A stretch of DNA of 64,000 nt from Pomacea canaliculata (taxonomy: Eukaryota; Mollusca; Gastropoda; Architaenioglossa; Ampullariidae), in NCBI RefSeq assembly GCF_003073045.1, contig NC_037595.1, positions 6,995,509 to 7,059,508 on the forward strand, in the 5' to 3' direction. The notes under the pieces were generated by a model. That model saw nothing but the letters and a program-made list of their open reading frames with translations, searched no databases and was not told the DNA's origin. The translations under genes and the position numbers were made by a program. Below are positions 1 through 12,700 of this stretch, in pieces. Each line of letters starts with the position of its first letter. Positions within the stretch are counted from its first letter, which is position 1.

Positions 1-1360
1 ACTAGCGAGCTCGTAACGCGGACTTTTGGCTTTGGCCCTGACTCCGACTCCTGTGAAGTGGTAAGGTGTGCAAATGTGAGAGGAGGGGGAGACAAGCCGA
101 CTCAAAGCTCCTCCCTCCCAGCGTCTTGCGGTGAGTGCCTCAGTCCTGCCACCGAGACGTCTGCTCCTGGCCTCGATGTGAGAACGAGAGGCTTTCGGAG
201 CTTGTGTACAACTTCCACTACATGTCAACACAGCCACACCCATCCCCACCTCCTCGATTTCCTCCCCTTGCTACTAGGCTTGCTGCTAGATGGCGCTGCG
301 CTACGTTGTCGTCTGAGAATCGACGGGGCGAGTTTGCAACTCCACCCGTTATGTCAGGGGTTAAAAATAAAAGCTTGGGGTCGCCATTGTGAAGAGCGGA
401 GAGATTATTTTTGGACAGTCACCGGATTGTGTGACGTGTGTCTCTTGTTTGGGCCCGAGGCCGTGACCAGTCGAGCGACAAAACAAAAATAGCTTTCCTC
501 TTCGTCTGCTTGTCCATCTGAATGAGCGAAAACATTCCTGTGTGTGTGAGAGAGAGAGACAGAGAGAGTGTTGTTTTACATCAACATTTTATTCATTGGA
601 TTTCCACTTCTATGTTTCTTCGGGTATGTGTGTCTGTTCCTGGGTGCTGAAGGTAAGAGAGTGCTACTGGCATCCAGCATCTGAAACTCGTTTGTCTTCA
701 CCATGAGTAGGTGTTAACGGCACTCTGTCATCACTATTAATATTAATTAAGCTTAGAATAGAGGTGTCTTCGGAAAAAGGTTTTGAAATTATTTTGGATT
801 TTAGTTTTCTTATGACAGAGTGGCAAGAAGATGAAAAGGGATCTCAACAAACAGACCTTCCTTTGGGCCGAGCTTTCCATATACTGATGGAAGGACAGAT
901 AGGACAGACAATCTAACGACAGCATCTTTATTGTACTCCTGATTAATGTTCTCCAGGTATTCTTCCCATTTTGTTACATTACTGTGTTCTCGTTGCCCCC
1001 TGAGGGTTATAAATAAAAATAGTTGGACTTTAAACTTTAGTCAGCGGATTGTTATCGTGACATCTACCTCAGTGTGAATAATGGCAGATGAAAAGAAAGC
1101 TGCAATGGCTGAGCGCACACTAGTGAATGTGTAAAATGGAAACGGGCCCATCCCAGTGTCCCCTCCACCCCCAGTACACGTGTCATTGTTTGCCCTCCAA
1201 TAGTGTATGAAGTGAAATGTTGCCTCGGGGCCGAGCGGAGAAAACAAGGGCAAGCATAATTATTTTCTCTGAAGTTGCGAGGTGGTGTGCAGACGGTGCA
1301 TTAGCTGACTTCACCATCTTTGCCAAGCTGTGTGCGGTGTCTGGATATCTGTACAAGGGG
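1..1360. other. Intergenic stretch, no supported gene
   Basis: Frame 1 on the plus strand is open from base 1 to 492, and a donor-like GTAAGG sits at 61, so bases 1-60 could be the tail of an exon entering from the left. The translation resembles no family I recognise and the composition is not clearly coding. A short GA-rich microsatellite lies near 548-570. I see nothing else that can be supported here. Confidence 0.3.
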
Positions 1361-1620
1361 AAGAGGATAGCCGAGTGGTTAGAGCGCTGGAGTCCGAACT
1401 GTGAGGCGCTCTGGTTCGATACCCAAGTAGCGCAGCAAACTTCCCCCCAGTCGTTCCAGAAAGCTGGAATGCTTACCTACTCCGTATAGGACTGGGGAAG
1501 GTAAGATGACGAGGGAGATGAGATGGGCACTGTTTAAAGCTGATCCCTGAGAAAAGTGAGGTCTCTAGCACCTCACTCCCCAACGACCTCAACCTTTTCA
1601 TCTTCTTTACCTCTACAAGA
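1361..1620 (+). repeat. tRNA-derived SINE, full-length-looking copy
   Basis: The head has a good RNA polymerase III A box (TAGCCGAGTGG, 1368-1378) and B box (GGTTCGATACC, 1413-1423) at tRNA-like spacing, resembling a Leu/Ser tRNA. A non-tRNA body follows, containing AACTTCCCCCCAGTC and an AGCTGGAATG block. A diverged stretch like this body recurs near 41440-41590. It is not a functional tRNA gene: no acceptor stem closes and the anticodon region is degenerate. Confidence 0.7.
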
Positions 1621-3712
1621 CGCTTGCCCTTCAGTTCCCTTGTTAACCCCGGGGCAACGACTTACCCTCACTTCATAACTACGGTCGCAGAAAACTGTCA
1701 TACAAACACAAATACAAACACGAGTGAACAACTCTGGGGCTAGCTGCACAACGTGTTTCCTAAACCTAAGATTGTTTTAAGAAGCAAATGAAGAAACTTC
1801 AAAAAAATTATACGGTGAACAAGCACAATAAAAATGTGCTGACGAGACCGGAAGCTTATCTTTTTATATTTTAGCTTTTAAAGTTTTAAATTGTGTTGGC
1901 ATTGTGTTTGTATCCATACAGATTTAAGGCCTAAAAGTGTGTACAGTTCAGGTGTGTTCATGCAACTGGCTCCATTCCCCCTCCCCTACTTAGAGGACAT
2001 CACCTGCGCAGTTTAGAGGTAAAAACTTGAGATCTTGTTTATCCATCTACTCAGAGGACATCACCTACGCAGACGGTAGTCGACATGCTTGATGGTGCAC
2101 GTGTGCTCGTCATGGTGCCTGTGGCCACCCGAGCGCAGCCTCGCGGAACCAGTAAGAGCCAGGGATGAGAATCAGAAGGTCCGGTGGGGTGCAGTGCTTT
2201 CTCTAATGACTGATTTTTAGTTAATATTAAGTGCAAAATACTATTTCGAGAGATGTGAACATCCTCCTGCTCTTGAGACACACACCTGCAAACATAAACA
2301 AGGACAGACAGAGATCAACAACACATTGTGTATGGCCAATGAGAGACCATGTTATTTGGGGGTATGCGTGATGTTCGTGGGCGGGTGTACCGAGAACAGC
2401 AGAGGTATGCACCCACAGTGGGGAAATAATATCTTAGGCTGAGCTTTAGACATTATTTAGATAAAAAAAATGTTTTTCCACGAGACTTTTAGCCAAGTAC
2501 TCGATTTGAATAGCTGGTGGTTAGTTGGTGTAGACAGACATCTTTGTTTGTATGAACTGCGGTGAGTTGTTATCAACCCTTGAGCTGCCTGGTGGTTAGG
2601 AATAGCGGGTGGCACTGGATGGAAGAAGCAGTCTCCAGTGAGACCTTTGGTGATGGGTGGTGGTGATTCACGCCGAGTCAGCAGCCGAGGATGTATCCCA
2701 CTGGGACAGTCCCGCCTTGTAGACAGGTCCACCCACAGAAAGATGTACATGTACCCGTTACCTGTAGTTTGTTGAGTGGGTGCATGGTTCCTTGGTTTGT
2801 TAGAAGACAGTAACATGCCTGGTAATGTCGTCCTCGGCCTCTAGCTTGTCTGTAGATGTTGCCCCACCCTTAACTCCTCGTCTGTTTGCTATATCCTGGG
2901 AGGACGGCAGGGGGGTCGTTTACAGAGGGTCCACCCCGTGACTAAACCTCACAGCACCGCACTTGGTAAACCCTTCGATGGACATTTGGGGTATATCAAG
3001 GGGTGTAAAATATCACCTCATCCTATCCTGCTGGTCATCACCAGATAGTCTGAGGCTGGATGTTCGTTCGTATGAGTCTGGCTTCTTCTTTTTATTATTT
3101 TCGTTTCGTTCGAGCGTGGAAATCTGGAATGCCTCCTTGACTCGGTCAGTACTGTACTGTGCTACTTGACAGCGACACCCGGTAAATGATCTTCGAAAGA
3201 ATGTGATAATGACTGTCTGAACTTGTGTAAGAAAATATTTGAATGTCTGATGTAAATATTCGTTCGAAAGTTTAAAAAAAAGGAAAAATTAAGGGACAAC
3301 ACACAAGAATGCGATCACACTTGATGTCAAGCTACACCATGTAACACAAAGCATGAAATATAGTTCCTACGTAAGTGCTGAGAGCACACTTCTTGGTGAG
3401 CGTGATTATGCCCTGTATAAATATAAATATAAATATAAATATAAATATTATAACAATAATAATAATAAATGTCCCTAGCTTTAGTCTTGACAACAAAGAA
3501 TACGCCCTTATTTACCTCCTAGCACTCCTAATGGCTGTTGTCTTGACAACGAAAACGTGTCCTTGTTCTAAGATATCTTCATATATCAAATAATTCTGTG
3601 CATATCGAAGTTTTTAAGGCCTGTTGCTTACAAAATTCTATCCATCATTTTGAAAAAAAAAAAAAGAAATTGTTCCGCTCTTTTGGGTCCTTCTTAAAGT
3701 TGCTGGGGGAGG
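1621..3712. other. Intergenic stretch, no supported gene
   Basis: Only short unrelated open frames occur on either strand. An A/T microsatellite with unit ATAAAT (about 3414-3450) runs into an AAT-rich stretch. No splice-bounded coding block or RNA gene was recognised. Confidence 0.35.
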
Positions 3713-3900
3713 GTGGATGGCAGTCGGGTAGCGCAGTGCTCAGTTACCATCAAGTGTCATCACCGGATCGTAAGATCCCGTCTCAGTGCATGTGTACTGT
3801 GGGATGTGACATCTTCAGACAGTACAAGCGGCTGTTATTGCTTTCTCTCTCTCTCTGTACCAAAAACCTTGTTTCTCCCTCCTCTTTACCTCTTCTCTCA
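3713..3900 (+). repeat. Diverged tRNA-derived SINE-like repeat
   Basis: The stretch begins with an A-box-like segment (GGGTAGCGCAGTGCTCAG) and has a B-box-like segment (GGATCGTAAGATCCC) about 45 bases later, then a CT-rich tail. The same head pattern, more decayed, recurs near 40625-40700. It looks like a second SINE subfamily distinct from the copy at 1361-1620. Confidence 0.45.
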
Positions 3901-4084
3901 CCACATAATGCAAAATCACATCCTGCAAATAAAACAACACGTCAGCTGTCTAATAACCTAACGGTCCTAACTGACATTCTAGTTCTGCTGTAATAACCAT
4001 AAACTCATGCTCAAAAATAACATATCTCAGAACACATGGGTATGACATGGGATCTCGGTGCCAGACACCAGAGGCAAAAGGGAG

Positions 4085-4341
4085 CAAAGCTGACGCATGC
4101 GCAGTGGTTCTGAAGCAGGCGATGACGTCATACCACCCGTTAAGGGTTGGAGGGAGGAGTGGCGGGCACCTTTGGTATCTTTCAGATGGCGCAGTGGGAA
4201 ATCCATAACTTTTATCTACAATCCATAAACCCGCTGTTTTGCTGTCGTGCAGGTAACTTACAATGCGACAACAAAGCTGACGAAGCGCCATCATCAAACA
4301 CTCCACTTTAATTACACACCTTCGTAAGACTGTCGCCATCT
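4085..4341. promoter_or_regulatory. Promoter-like cluster of NRF1, CRE and YY1-type motifs
   Basis: Within 260 bases there is GCATGCGC at 4095-4102 (NRF1-like), a perfect palindromic CRE TGACGTCA at 4123-4130, and two YY1-like AGATGGCG motifs in opposite orientation (from 4184 on plus; 4334-4341 on minus). A donor-like CAG/GTAACT sits near 4250. Such combinations are typical of housekeeping or bidirectional promoters in animals, but no gene body attached to it was recognised on either side. Motif names are family knowledge; promoter function is inference. Confidence 0.3.
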
Positions 4342-4490
4342 GGCGCACTGCCCCCAGTCGATAGCACCACAGTATCTATTCCCATCTGTGTTTTTCATAC
4401 TAACAGCTTTTAGAAAATTTCGGGGTTTTGAGTACATTTACATTCCCATACATAATGTGTCTAGAATATTCCATACTTTATATCGTAACT

Positions 4491-4675
4491 CCGCGGTTCT
4501 CAAACGGTGGGACGTACTTACTGACGTGCTTGCTAGTGGGGCGTGAAGGTGGTCATTTTTTAAAAGTTTCTTATACCGGTTTTAGTGAAATTAGCTTACA
4601 TTGCTGGCTAAGGGGGCGGCGGACGTACCTTTGTTCGTCAGGGGTCGTCACAAGAAACAAGGTTGAGAACCGCTG
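4491..4675. mobile_element. Non-autonomous hAT-type MITE
   Basis: The termini are near-perfect inverted repeats: the left end reads CCGCGGTTCTCAAAC and the reverse complement of the right end reads CAGCGGTTCTCAACC. It is flanked by an 8-bp target duplication, TCGTAACT (4483-4490) and TCGCAACT (4676-4683), one mismatch. An 8-bp duplication and ends of the CAGCGGTTCTCAA type are hAT superfamily hallmarks. It is 185 bp with no coding capacity, so it was mobilised in trans. Confidence 0.75.
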
Positions 4676-5035
4676 TCGCAACTACTTAACTCCAAAGTAA
4701 AAATAAAAAATAAAAATCAGTTTATGGGACAATGCCAACTATCTTCTAATCACATTTATTAAATAATTCTAAGTTCAGAGAATCTTGTTTATGGTCGACG
4801 CTTCCATTCTATCTTCAGCCAGAAATTTTTGAGAAATAAAAGTTTTTTTTTAACAATAGGTTGTATTTTACAGATTTACACTTAGGAACCGTCTGCGGCA
4901 CAAAACAAATACAGTTACAGTATCTTGTTTTTGCGGACTTTGTCGCATCAATAGACAAAATCCAGTGCTGTAACTATGGGGCATATAAGTAAAAGTCCCG
5001 TCAGTAATTGTCATTTGACTGCCTAGAGACAAAAT

Positions 5036-5150
5036 GTTCCGGGGTGGCTCGACTTTAAAGGCTGTGAGTTGGAATCTCACTCGGGGCCAACGCCTTGAAA
5101 GTCCCTCTTGTCTCCACATCAGTCGAGACACATGCTGCACCGAAGAGAAA
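5036..5150 (+). repeat. Weak SINE-like fragment
   Basis: A block with GGGGTGGCTCGAC followed by GAGTTGGAATCTCAC (B-box-like) resembles a decayed tRNA-derived SINE head. Similarity to the other copies in the window is partial. Confidence 0.25.
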
Positions 5151-6262
5151 GAGTGCTGGGCTCTGCTTCAGACAGGCCATACCCTACAAACCGTAACCCA
5201 TCTCCTCTCCACTCCACTGCCACCAAGCTGTGGAGCCTGTACACCACGGTGCAGCTTGTAGAAGTGTCGAGCATCAGTCTGGCGCCACCTCCCCTCCTCA
5301 GTCCTCACCTCACTTTTGCTGTTCTTTGCTCTTTTGTTGGAGGTCATGTTCACGCCCTTTTCTTTCTCCTTCCCTTCCGGTTCTGTTTGTCCCGCCTATA
5401 GCCTCGTGCAGTCTGTCATCTTGTGAATCACAAGCTACATGGGACCACGCCTGTCACGCCTCTCCCTGTATGGCAGGGCGGTTCAGCAACGTATCGAGTT
5501 CTTCCGAGGGCTTTTTTAGGTTAGTCATTCTCATTTGAGGCCCAAATGAAACTTTAGTCTAATTGGATCATTTGTGGTTTGTGTGACACAAATAGACAAC
5601 ATGTTTTGATGCTGACCGTGTGATGTTGATTGTCTGTATGTAGGTCTGTAATCGTTCTACTATCGACATATCCTTTAACATTTGTTAACAGTTTGAGACG
5701 GACGAGGAGTGCCTTGCCGTTCTATTTGTATGCATAAGCAACATAATCCACACAATGTGTAAGGAATTTCATGACCTTTCGATTTTGTTGATATTGTAGA
5801 TAGCATAGTGATTGTGATTTGGCACAGACGCGTGCGCGTGTGTGCGTGTGTGTGTGCGCGCGCATCAATTTCATTTTTTTTTTATTCCATCGAAAAGAAT
5901 TTACCACATGAAAAGCGTGTATTTTAAATGAAATTATCAAAATAACTCCTACTTAAATTCACTTCTATTTGCATTTTGTTTGTCAATGTCTGAGAGGGAT
6001 TTAACATTGGTGTGTCAGGGTATGTAGATCAAAGTCCGGGTCCCTACCCTGATAGACAACTGTCAAACCTGTTGTGAACTTTCCACAATAAGTTTTATCA
6101 TTGTCGAAATATTAGCAGCGACAACACCAACAACAATCACAACGCACTGGATCAACACCAGTAGTAACAGCTCGGAATATTGTTTTTTAATCCACAGGGT
6201 AGATAACTACCTCCTGCGATTGCGAAAGACATGAGATAAGAGTAGCTTCCCTTGATATTAAC
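5150..6262. other. Upstream region of VTA1, no coding feature
   Basis: A GT/GC dinucleotide microsatellite lies at about 5826-5862. The last 250 bases before the VTA1 start show no TATA box or other strong core promoter signal that I can defend. No other gene is visible. Confidence 0.3.
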
Positions 6263-9200
6263 ATGGCAGCGACTGTTCCTTCAGTTCCTGCCTCCCTTCG
6301 CCAAATCCAGCACTACATGAAAACAGCTGCCGAACATGACAAACGAGACGTCGTGGTTGCCTATTACTGTAAGAAAGAAAATTTGTGACAGTTTTGCTTT
6401 GTTTGTTCAATTTGTAATCCGACTGCAATGAAAGCGTTGGGCATTTCTGGCTGTGACTCATTTTACTTTTTTAGTGACGATGAGTAAACGAACTCTCCGT
6501 TCGTCCAAAACTTAGAATACTTCAGCAGGAATCCCTCTCCCACTACATTATTTTACTGTATTATCTTCTGTCTTCACAATTTATTTTAGAACGTCATATT
6601 TAGTGTTTAAGTAAAATGTCATTTAGCTGCTGTAGTGCCTACTATTATTATTCGTAATGCCAGTAATGCTTAAGACTTTTAAAAGGCTTAGGAATTCTTA
6701 TTTAGCTATAGCTTTAATAAAGAGATTGATGCAGATTTTTTCATTCATAATGAAATTTGTCAAAATTGCAGCAACATTATCAATATCTGGTGTTTATTTT
6801 AAACCCAGCTATGTGAATATTCAGATCATACTTTTAAGACAGCTTTCTTCCTGCCTGGTCATTACCAAAAGCCATGTTTCAATAATGCCATCAAACATTT
6901 CAGAAAACGTTGAAATATTTCTTGATTAAGCAAGAAATGCAGACTTTGCCATTGCTGAAAAGACATTTAATATTTTTGTTAGGTCGCCTATATGCTCTGC
7001 AAAAGGCAATGGAGATTGACAAGAAATCTCCAGAAGCCAGGCAGTTTCTTGTTTCCCTGATGGATTACCTGGAAAAAGTAAGATTTTCAAAGCTAAAGCT
7101 TTTCCAATTTTATAAGTTAGTTTATTAATTTAGTACTAGCTTTAAATACCAGAATGAGTTTGCAACTGCTAATTGCTTCCTTGACCTATTCTGCTTTTAA
7201 ATCATTCTTCCTTGCCAACGGTTTCATCTCTTCACAGAAAAATGTTTCTCGTGCAATACTTTATTTAGATTTTTAAAAAAAATGGTTATGTCACTGTTTT
7301 CTGTGACATGACAAGAGGTGGTATCAGACATTATGGTCTGTTCTCTACTAGGTGCAGCAGTGTTGGATTATCTAAATGGCTGATTATATCACAATACTAT
7401 ATCATATTTATATCGTTATTATTTTTTTATTCAGGTGAAGAAAGAGCATCCAGAAGAGGCCATCCATAATGAGGTAGTTGGGCAAGCACATATGGAGAAC
7501 TATGCTCTCAAGGTCTTTTTGTACGCTGACAATGAAGATAGAGCCGGGCGCTTCACCAAGTGAGTTTATCACTAAAACCAGACCACAGTTGTATGATGAG
7601 CTGTACCATATAAGAGTGGGGGGAAGTTAGCCATGTGAATGGAGCTACTTTATAAAAAAAATATTTTTTGACCTTAGAGTCTCTCTGAATAAATCAAGTA
7701 ACCAGCCACTCAGTTAACAAATCTGTGTGTCATGTCTGTTACTATAGAGTTGTGTTTACCTGCATAGGATGCCTGGTTACACTAATATATGTGTGTACGC
7801 TTTCACAGGCTGTACAAAAATTGAGTCAATTGGTGGCATTTATGATGAGTGTTATTTCAAAGTTTAGGTCTATGTAGGGTTAGATTTAGTGTGGGCAAAG
7901 CTTAAGGTTTTAAAAGTGTCACATGTTGTAATTGTCGACACTTTCAATAAACATTCTCAGCATCAGTCGCTCTCCTTTGTTGCAGGAATGTTGTTAAATC
8001 TTTCTACACTGCAGGGATGCTGTTTGATGTACTGGGCACGTTTGGAGAGTTGTCAGAAGATGTGAGTTTCTATGACAAAGTAGAGTATTCGATCTTGATT
8101 ATTGTCCACTGCTAGTTTATCATTTCATTTTCATTATGGTATCATTTTTGCATGCTGCTTATCTAGAAGGCTTAGAGGATGGCTTGACAAAGTTATCCTT
8201 TATTTGAAACAGACTTATCTTGGACATAATTTCATAATAATGTTCTTTATTACAGCTTGTCAAAAATCAGAAGTATGCCAAGTGGAAGGCTGCTTACATC
8301 CACAGATGTCTTAAGAATGGTGAGACTCCCTTGCCTGGTCCGATGCTAGACGAATATCCAGGTAAGATGTGGATGATGGATGTACAGAGATTTTGAACTA
8401 CAGACAGAATGACTTCTGTGGGTTATGAACCAGCAGAAATGTCTTGATGAAGCATTACTGAACACCGTCTTTAAGCTATTAATATCATTGTCTTCTCTTT
8501 CATAATAGATGTTCCAACAAGTAGGTCATCATTTCAAGAAATTATATAAATAGTTCACAGCTTATCATTCCCTGGTCACCCAAATATTCTTGACAGTGTG
8601 GAAATTTTGTGTGCACCTTAATAAGCTAGTAGTGCATGTTCTTAAATTAATTTTGCATTTTGTCTTTTCTTGTTTTTTTCTCAAGATAGCGGTATTGGAA
8701 TTGAAGATTTCTCTCAGCCAGGATCCTCTTTCTTGGAAGCTCCTGGTGGGATGTTTCCCACTCCTGGAGTTCATGCTCCTCCCACTACACCACAAGACCC
8801 CCCTGCAGCAGCATACACCCCCCAGCCAGCTAATCCACCCTTACCAACACCACGGAAATCTCCTCCACAGGAGATTGTTCCAGACTGGCAACCACCGCCT
8901 AATCCAGGTAGAGTGTCTTGATGGCTAATCATAATGTAGACGGCTAGTGTGTAAAGTTTGTGTGAAATAAGAGTATGCTTGTTTGTCCCATGTTTACCTT
9001 CCTATGTTAAAGGGGCACGAATGCTAATATTTACCAATGATTCTTCGAAATAGATTTCAGCATTCAGTTATTAAATACATGCACCTTTGCAATCTTGTGC
9101 ATACAAACACACACACATACACACACACACACGCAAACACACAGGTGCAAAAGTGGACTGACCCATATATGCTTATACATTCACTGTTTAGTTTGATTAT

Positions 9201-9580
9201 TGCTTGGTTACATACATGGTCACATCTTCTCCTCACCTTTCCTTTTCATTCTCAAGATACATGCCTATAAATTATCATCATGCATATGTTCGCTCATAGA
9301 GACACCTTATGATCATATGGTGCCAGCTCTCCCACTGGCCATAACCTTGACAGTGTACAGGTATATATGGCTTGTCAATGAGGTGTGTAGTAATACTAGA
9401 TGATTCTTTTTTTGAAATTTTGTTTGAACAGCCGGTGTACAGCTCACAGCCCTACACTACCAGAAGGCAATTAAATTCTGCAAATATGCCAGCAGTGCCA
9501 TGCAGTACGAAGATGCTGCCACAGCCATTGACAACCTGAGTAAAGCTCTGAGAATTCTGACCACAGGGAAGGACGTATGA
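6263..9580 (+). CDS. VTA1: Vacuolar protein sorting-associated protein VTA1 (LIP5) homolog, 7 coding exons
   Basis: Coding exons: 6263-6368, 6983-7077, 7435-7559, 7986-8061, 8256-8361, 8686-8907 and 9432-9580. All junctions have AG/GT borders and phases agree, giving 292 residues (human VTA1 is about 307). VTA1 is the cytosolic cofactor that binds and stimulates the VPS4 ATPase and ESCRT-III on endosomes, in multivesicular-body sorting and ESCRT-III recycling. The N-terminal two thirds match the tandem MIT region: EHDKRDVVVAYYCRLYA, then HMENYALKVFLYADNEDRAGRF, given here only as landmarks, then KYAKWKAAYIHRCLKNGETP. A Pro-rich linker of about 75 residues (exon 6) leads to the C-terminal VSL domain, which binds VPS4 (KFCKYASSAMQYEDAATAI). 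The start lies at the family's conserved N-terminus. Nothing is truncated. The identity is near certain. Confidence 0.96.
9108..9145. repeat. CA dinucleotide microsatellite in VTA1 intron 6
   Basis: An interrupted (CA)n run with a few T and G substitutions, between VTA1 exons 6 and 7. Confidence 0.8.
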
Positions 9581-9792
9581 ATGCTATCCTGTTAGCCAGA
9601 CCTCCCAGATTGCCTTGTATAAGTTTGATGACAGGCCTGACCAAATGGCACGTTGTTTTTCTTTTTATCCTATACTTACAGCGTGATTTTTGATCAGCAG
9701 ACAGCACTGTGAGGACGATGATTGTCAGATTCACATAACTAACTGGATCAAAGCAATCGGAGTCCTGAATGACCTGAACATAGAATTGTGAT

Positions 9793-9798
9793 AATAAA
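9793..9798 (+). terminator. Candidate VTA1 polyadenylation signal AATAAA
   Basis: It is the first canonical AATAAA after the VTA1 stop, about 210 bases downstream. The true 3' end could lie further on, since the next 2 kb is AT-rich and 3'-UTR-like. Confidence 0.4.
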
Positions 9799-12700
9799 GG
9801 GACTGAACCCGTTGTTTCTAACTTCGACAGGTCCCTTCTACCATTGTGGAAGATGGAGAGAACGTGCAAAAGTAATACAACATAATTTTATCATTAAATT
9901 TCTCGTGAGATTATTTAGTAAACATTGAAAAATAGTAATGATCTTAAAATTTGTAGAAGTTTAGACTAAACTCTTTTTTTCTAGCGGGTGGAAGGGGGAT
10001 AAAGCAGCAACCCTGAAAAAAATAATACAAATATTACAAAAGTACTAGACATTTTCAAAAATCTTTCCCCTTACATTGTATTATTTGTGTTGTCTCCCTT
10101 CTGGTGTTTGCAAGCAGTGTCTGAACATGGAACATGAACATGAATGCAAATGAAAGTTTTACTTTTTTTAATACAAAGATCTAAATTATTGATTGAAGGT
10201 GATATTGTAACACTGATGTTCATATGAAAGATTTAGGTCAGGTTTATGTAAAAATTTAGAGTAGATTGAATTGGAGCAGGAGTGGAGACCCCATAACATG
10301 CAAATTTATTAGATTCATGAAATGGAACTCTAAGTGATCACAATCATACAAATTCATAAGAGGATTCCTGCAATTATGGATATGCACACATAATTCAGGA
10401 TTACACACACAGCATAAGCGATGCGATGCACAGACACACACTCACAGATGCATGCAAGTACACAGACATATGAATAGATTTATGAAAAGTGTTACGTCTT
10501 TGTTATTATCATACACAAAAATGACTTTTTAACTGGTCTTGATGCATCATGTCAGTAAAATTTAAAATATTCTGGACACGTAGAGTTTAAAGTTCTGTCC
10601 GATTCCTTATTAGTAAAATCTAATATTAATTCAGGCTTTGAAACAGGACAACCAGACACTGGCATGCCATCCAGTTATACCAGTGTGAGTTGGTAAAGAC
10701 TGATGGGCAAACAGCCGCTGAAAGCTTCTACTCAGACATCTACAATTTAGAGTATATCAGCACTTTCAGAAAAATACACATTTTCACTCTATAAATTTAG
10801 TTTGTAATTAACAATTTAAATTATGTTTCATGTTAGTTTATGTAGGGAGTGGGTTAGGTTTGTTTGGTTGGTTTTTTTTTAACCTCAAGTATTAGTGTTG
10901 GAACTTGAAATATTTTCCAGTTTTTAAATAAGATTTAAACTCTCCATCTTTATTTTTAGCAAACAGCTTTAATGGCCCTCAGCTATTTCATGAAAAAAAT
11001 GCATGAACTAGCTTTCATCCTGTAGATATTTTTACACAGCTAAGGTGTTTGTAAATCATTTACAAATTTGTATTTGTTGACAAGTTTTGAGGAAATTGAA
11101 TCTTACCATCAAAGAAGAAGAGGTGCTGCTTGTTTTTGAAAGTTGTTGTTCCAGGAAGTTGTTTCAGAGTGAATATCACTTTTTTCTAATGATAGTTTTC
11201 CCTCACTCCCAATGCCAGGTCACTGCTGCAACTGCATGACCACCTCAGTGAATTCATCACCTGTATTGCTCATGTTGTTGTCTACATTCATTTGGCTAGA
11301 ATGTTAAATATTTTATTCTTGTGTAATCCTTGCTAGTCATCTTCCAGAACCTTTCACCTTTGGCCTTTGTTCTTTATTTCTTTCTTTGTGCCAGCCTCCT
11401 GTGTAAAGTACATTTTTACTAACTCATTTGGATTAAGAAATGCTAGCACGGAAAATTTTTTTTTTTCATAAGCACATATTGTCCTTGCAAAAACAATTGT
11501 TTTATTAATTTTAATTTTGTGTTTAGCAAAACTACTAAAACAATTGCTGTTAATATTTGGTGTTCTGTTAGCATTATGTAATGTGATAACATTATTGGGA
11601 TCATTCTTATTCAAAAATTAACTTAGCATTGGGTCTTTTTTAATTTTATGACCTAATATGTATGTGTTAATCATAGCCTGTGTGTGTGTGAGGGTGTGCA
11701 TAAGGACATGAGAGTGCATGTTAGCACATGTAAAGTCATCGCTGTGCTGTATTTGTGAATACCTCTTGTACCTTTAAAACACTCATATTGTCATTGCTGA
11801 GAACGAGATTAAATGAGCTGTACAAATGACCTGTATGTTTAATTGTAACCAAACAACAGTTGATTGCGAGACTGCAATTATTTCTCAGTAAAGACTGTCT
11901 CTTCTGACTGGAAGCAGCGGGCAAGACTTGGAGTGAAGTCAGTTGGACCCAGGACCGAGATTCGTTTGTGCCTGGCGCTGCAGTGAGGATTAACTAACTA
12001 CTGTCAGCATCAATCTACCGTGTTCAAGCGCGTGGACATCCGCCCCTTGTTTGTGTGTTTTGGGTGTGTGTGCGCTATGCAAGTCGTTATTATTATTAAA
12101 CAACACTTCAAGTCGATGTACACGCATTTTAAGTTACCGGATGCAGCAAGAAGTCTCGCACGTAGCTTGTGAAACACGATGGAGGTTTCATTCTCTCGTC
12201 GTCTCAAGTGGATCAAGAAATGTGGAGGGTCTGCCCAACATAGGTCGAACTATAAATGTAAATAAAAACTTGAAAAAAAAAATCAAGAACACAATTTATA
12301 AATAGGATTCCATCTACGCTTCTAGGTCCGCCAGTTTGCCGCCTGGACGCACTGCGAGCATGTTACATCTGTTACATACTGGACATCGTCGACAGCGAAC
12401 ACTTCATGAGACAGCAAACTACAGAATGAAAATCTGTATACTTAGAGAACAGAAGGCAGGCCACAGAATATTTTGAAAGTTGACTCCGCTTCCGAGGATG
12501 TGAAAGGCGTGAGAGGCCTCATAGTTGGTAGTGGACAACCTTCGGCAGGAGCTGTAAAAATATCGTATAAAAGTGTCAAATAAATCAGCCTGTGGAAACA
12601 TTTCTGTAATACATTTTGTACATACAGTACTAAGTAATTACGGCTCGTCCCGCCTGTGGCAATGTGTGTGTTGATGAGTGCAGGGGGGATGGGTGAGTGT

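Noticed and set aside
58-492. 144-residue open frame at the left edge, open from base 1
   Set aside because: The translation resembles no family, it overlaps a donor-like GTAAGG, and the composition is not convincingly coding. It may be a partial exon but cannot be supported.
1361-1432. Functional tRNA gene with A and B boxes
   Set aside because: Acceptor and anticodon stems do not close and a SINE body follows, so it is a tRNA-derived repeat.
3950-4348. 132-residue minus-strand open frame
   Set aside because: It overlaps the promoter-like motif cluster and a SINE flank, shows no domain and has arbitrary composition.
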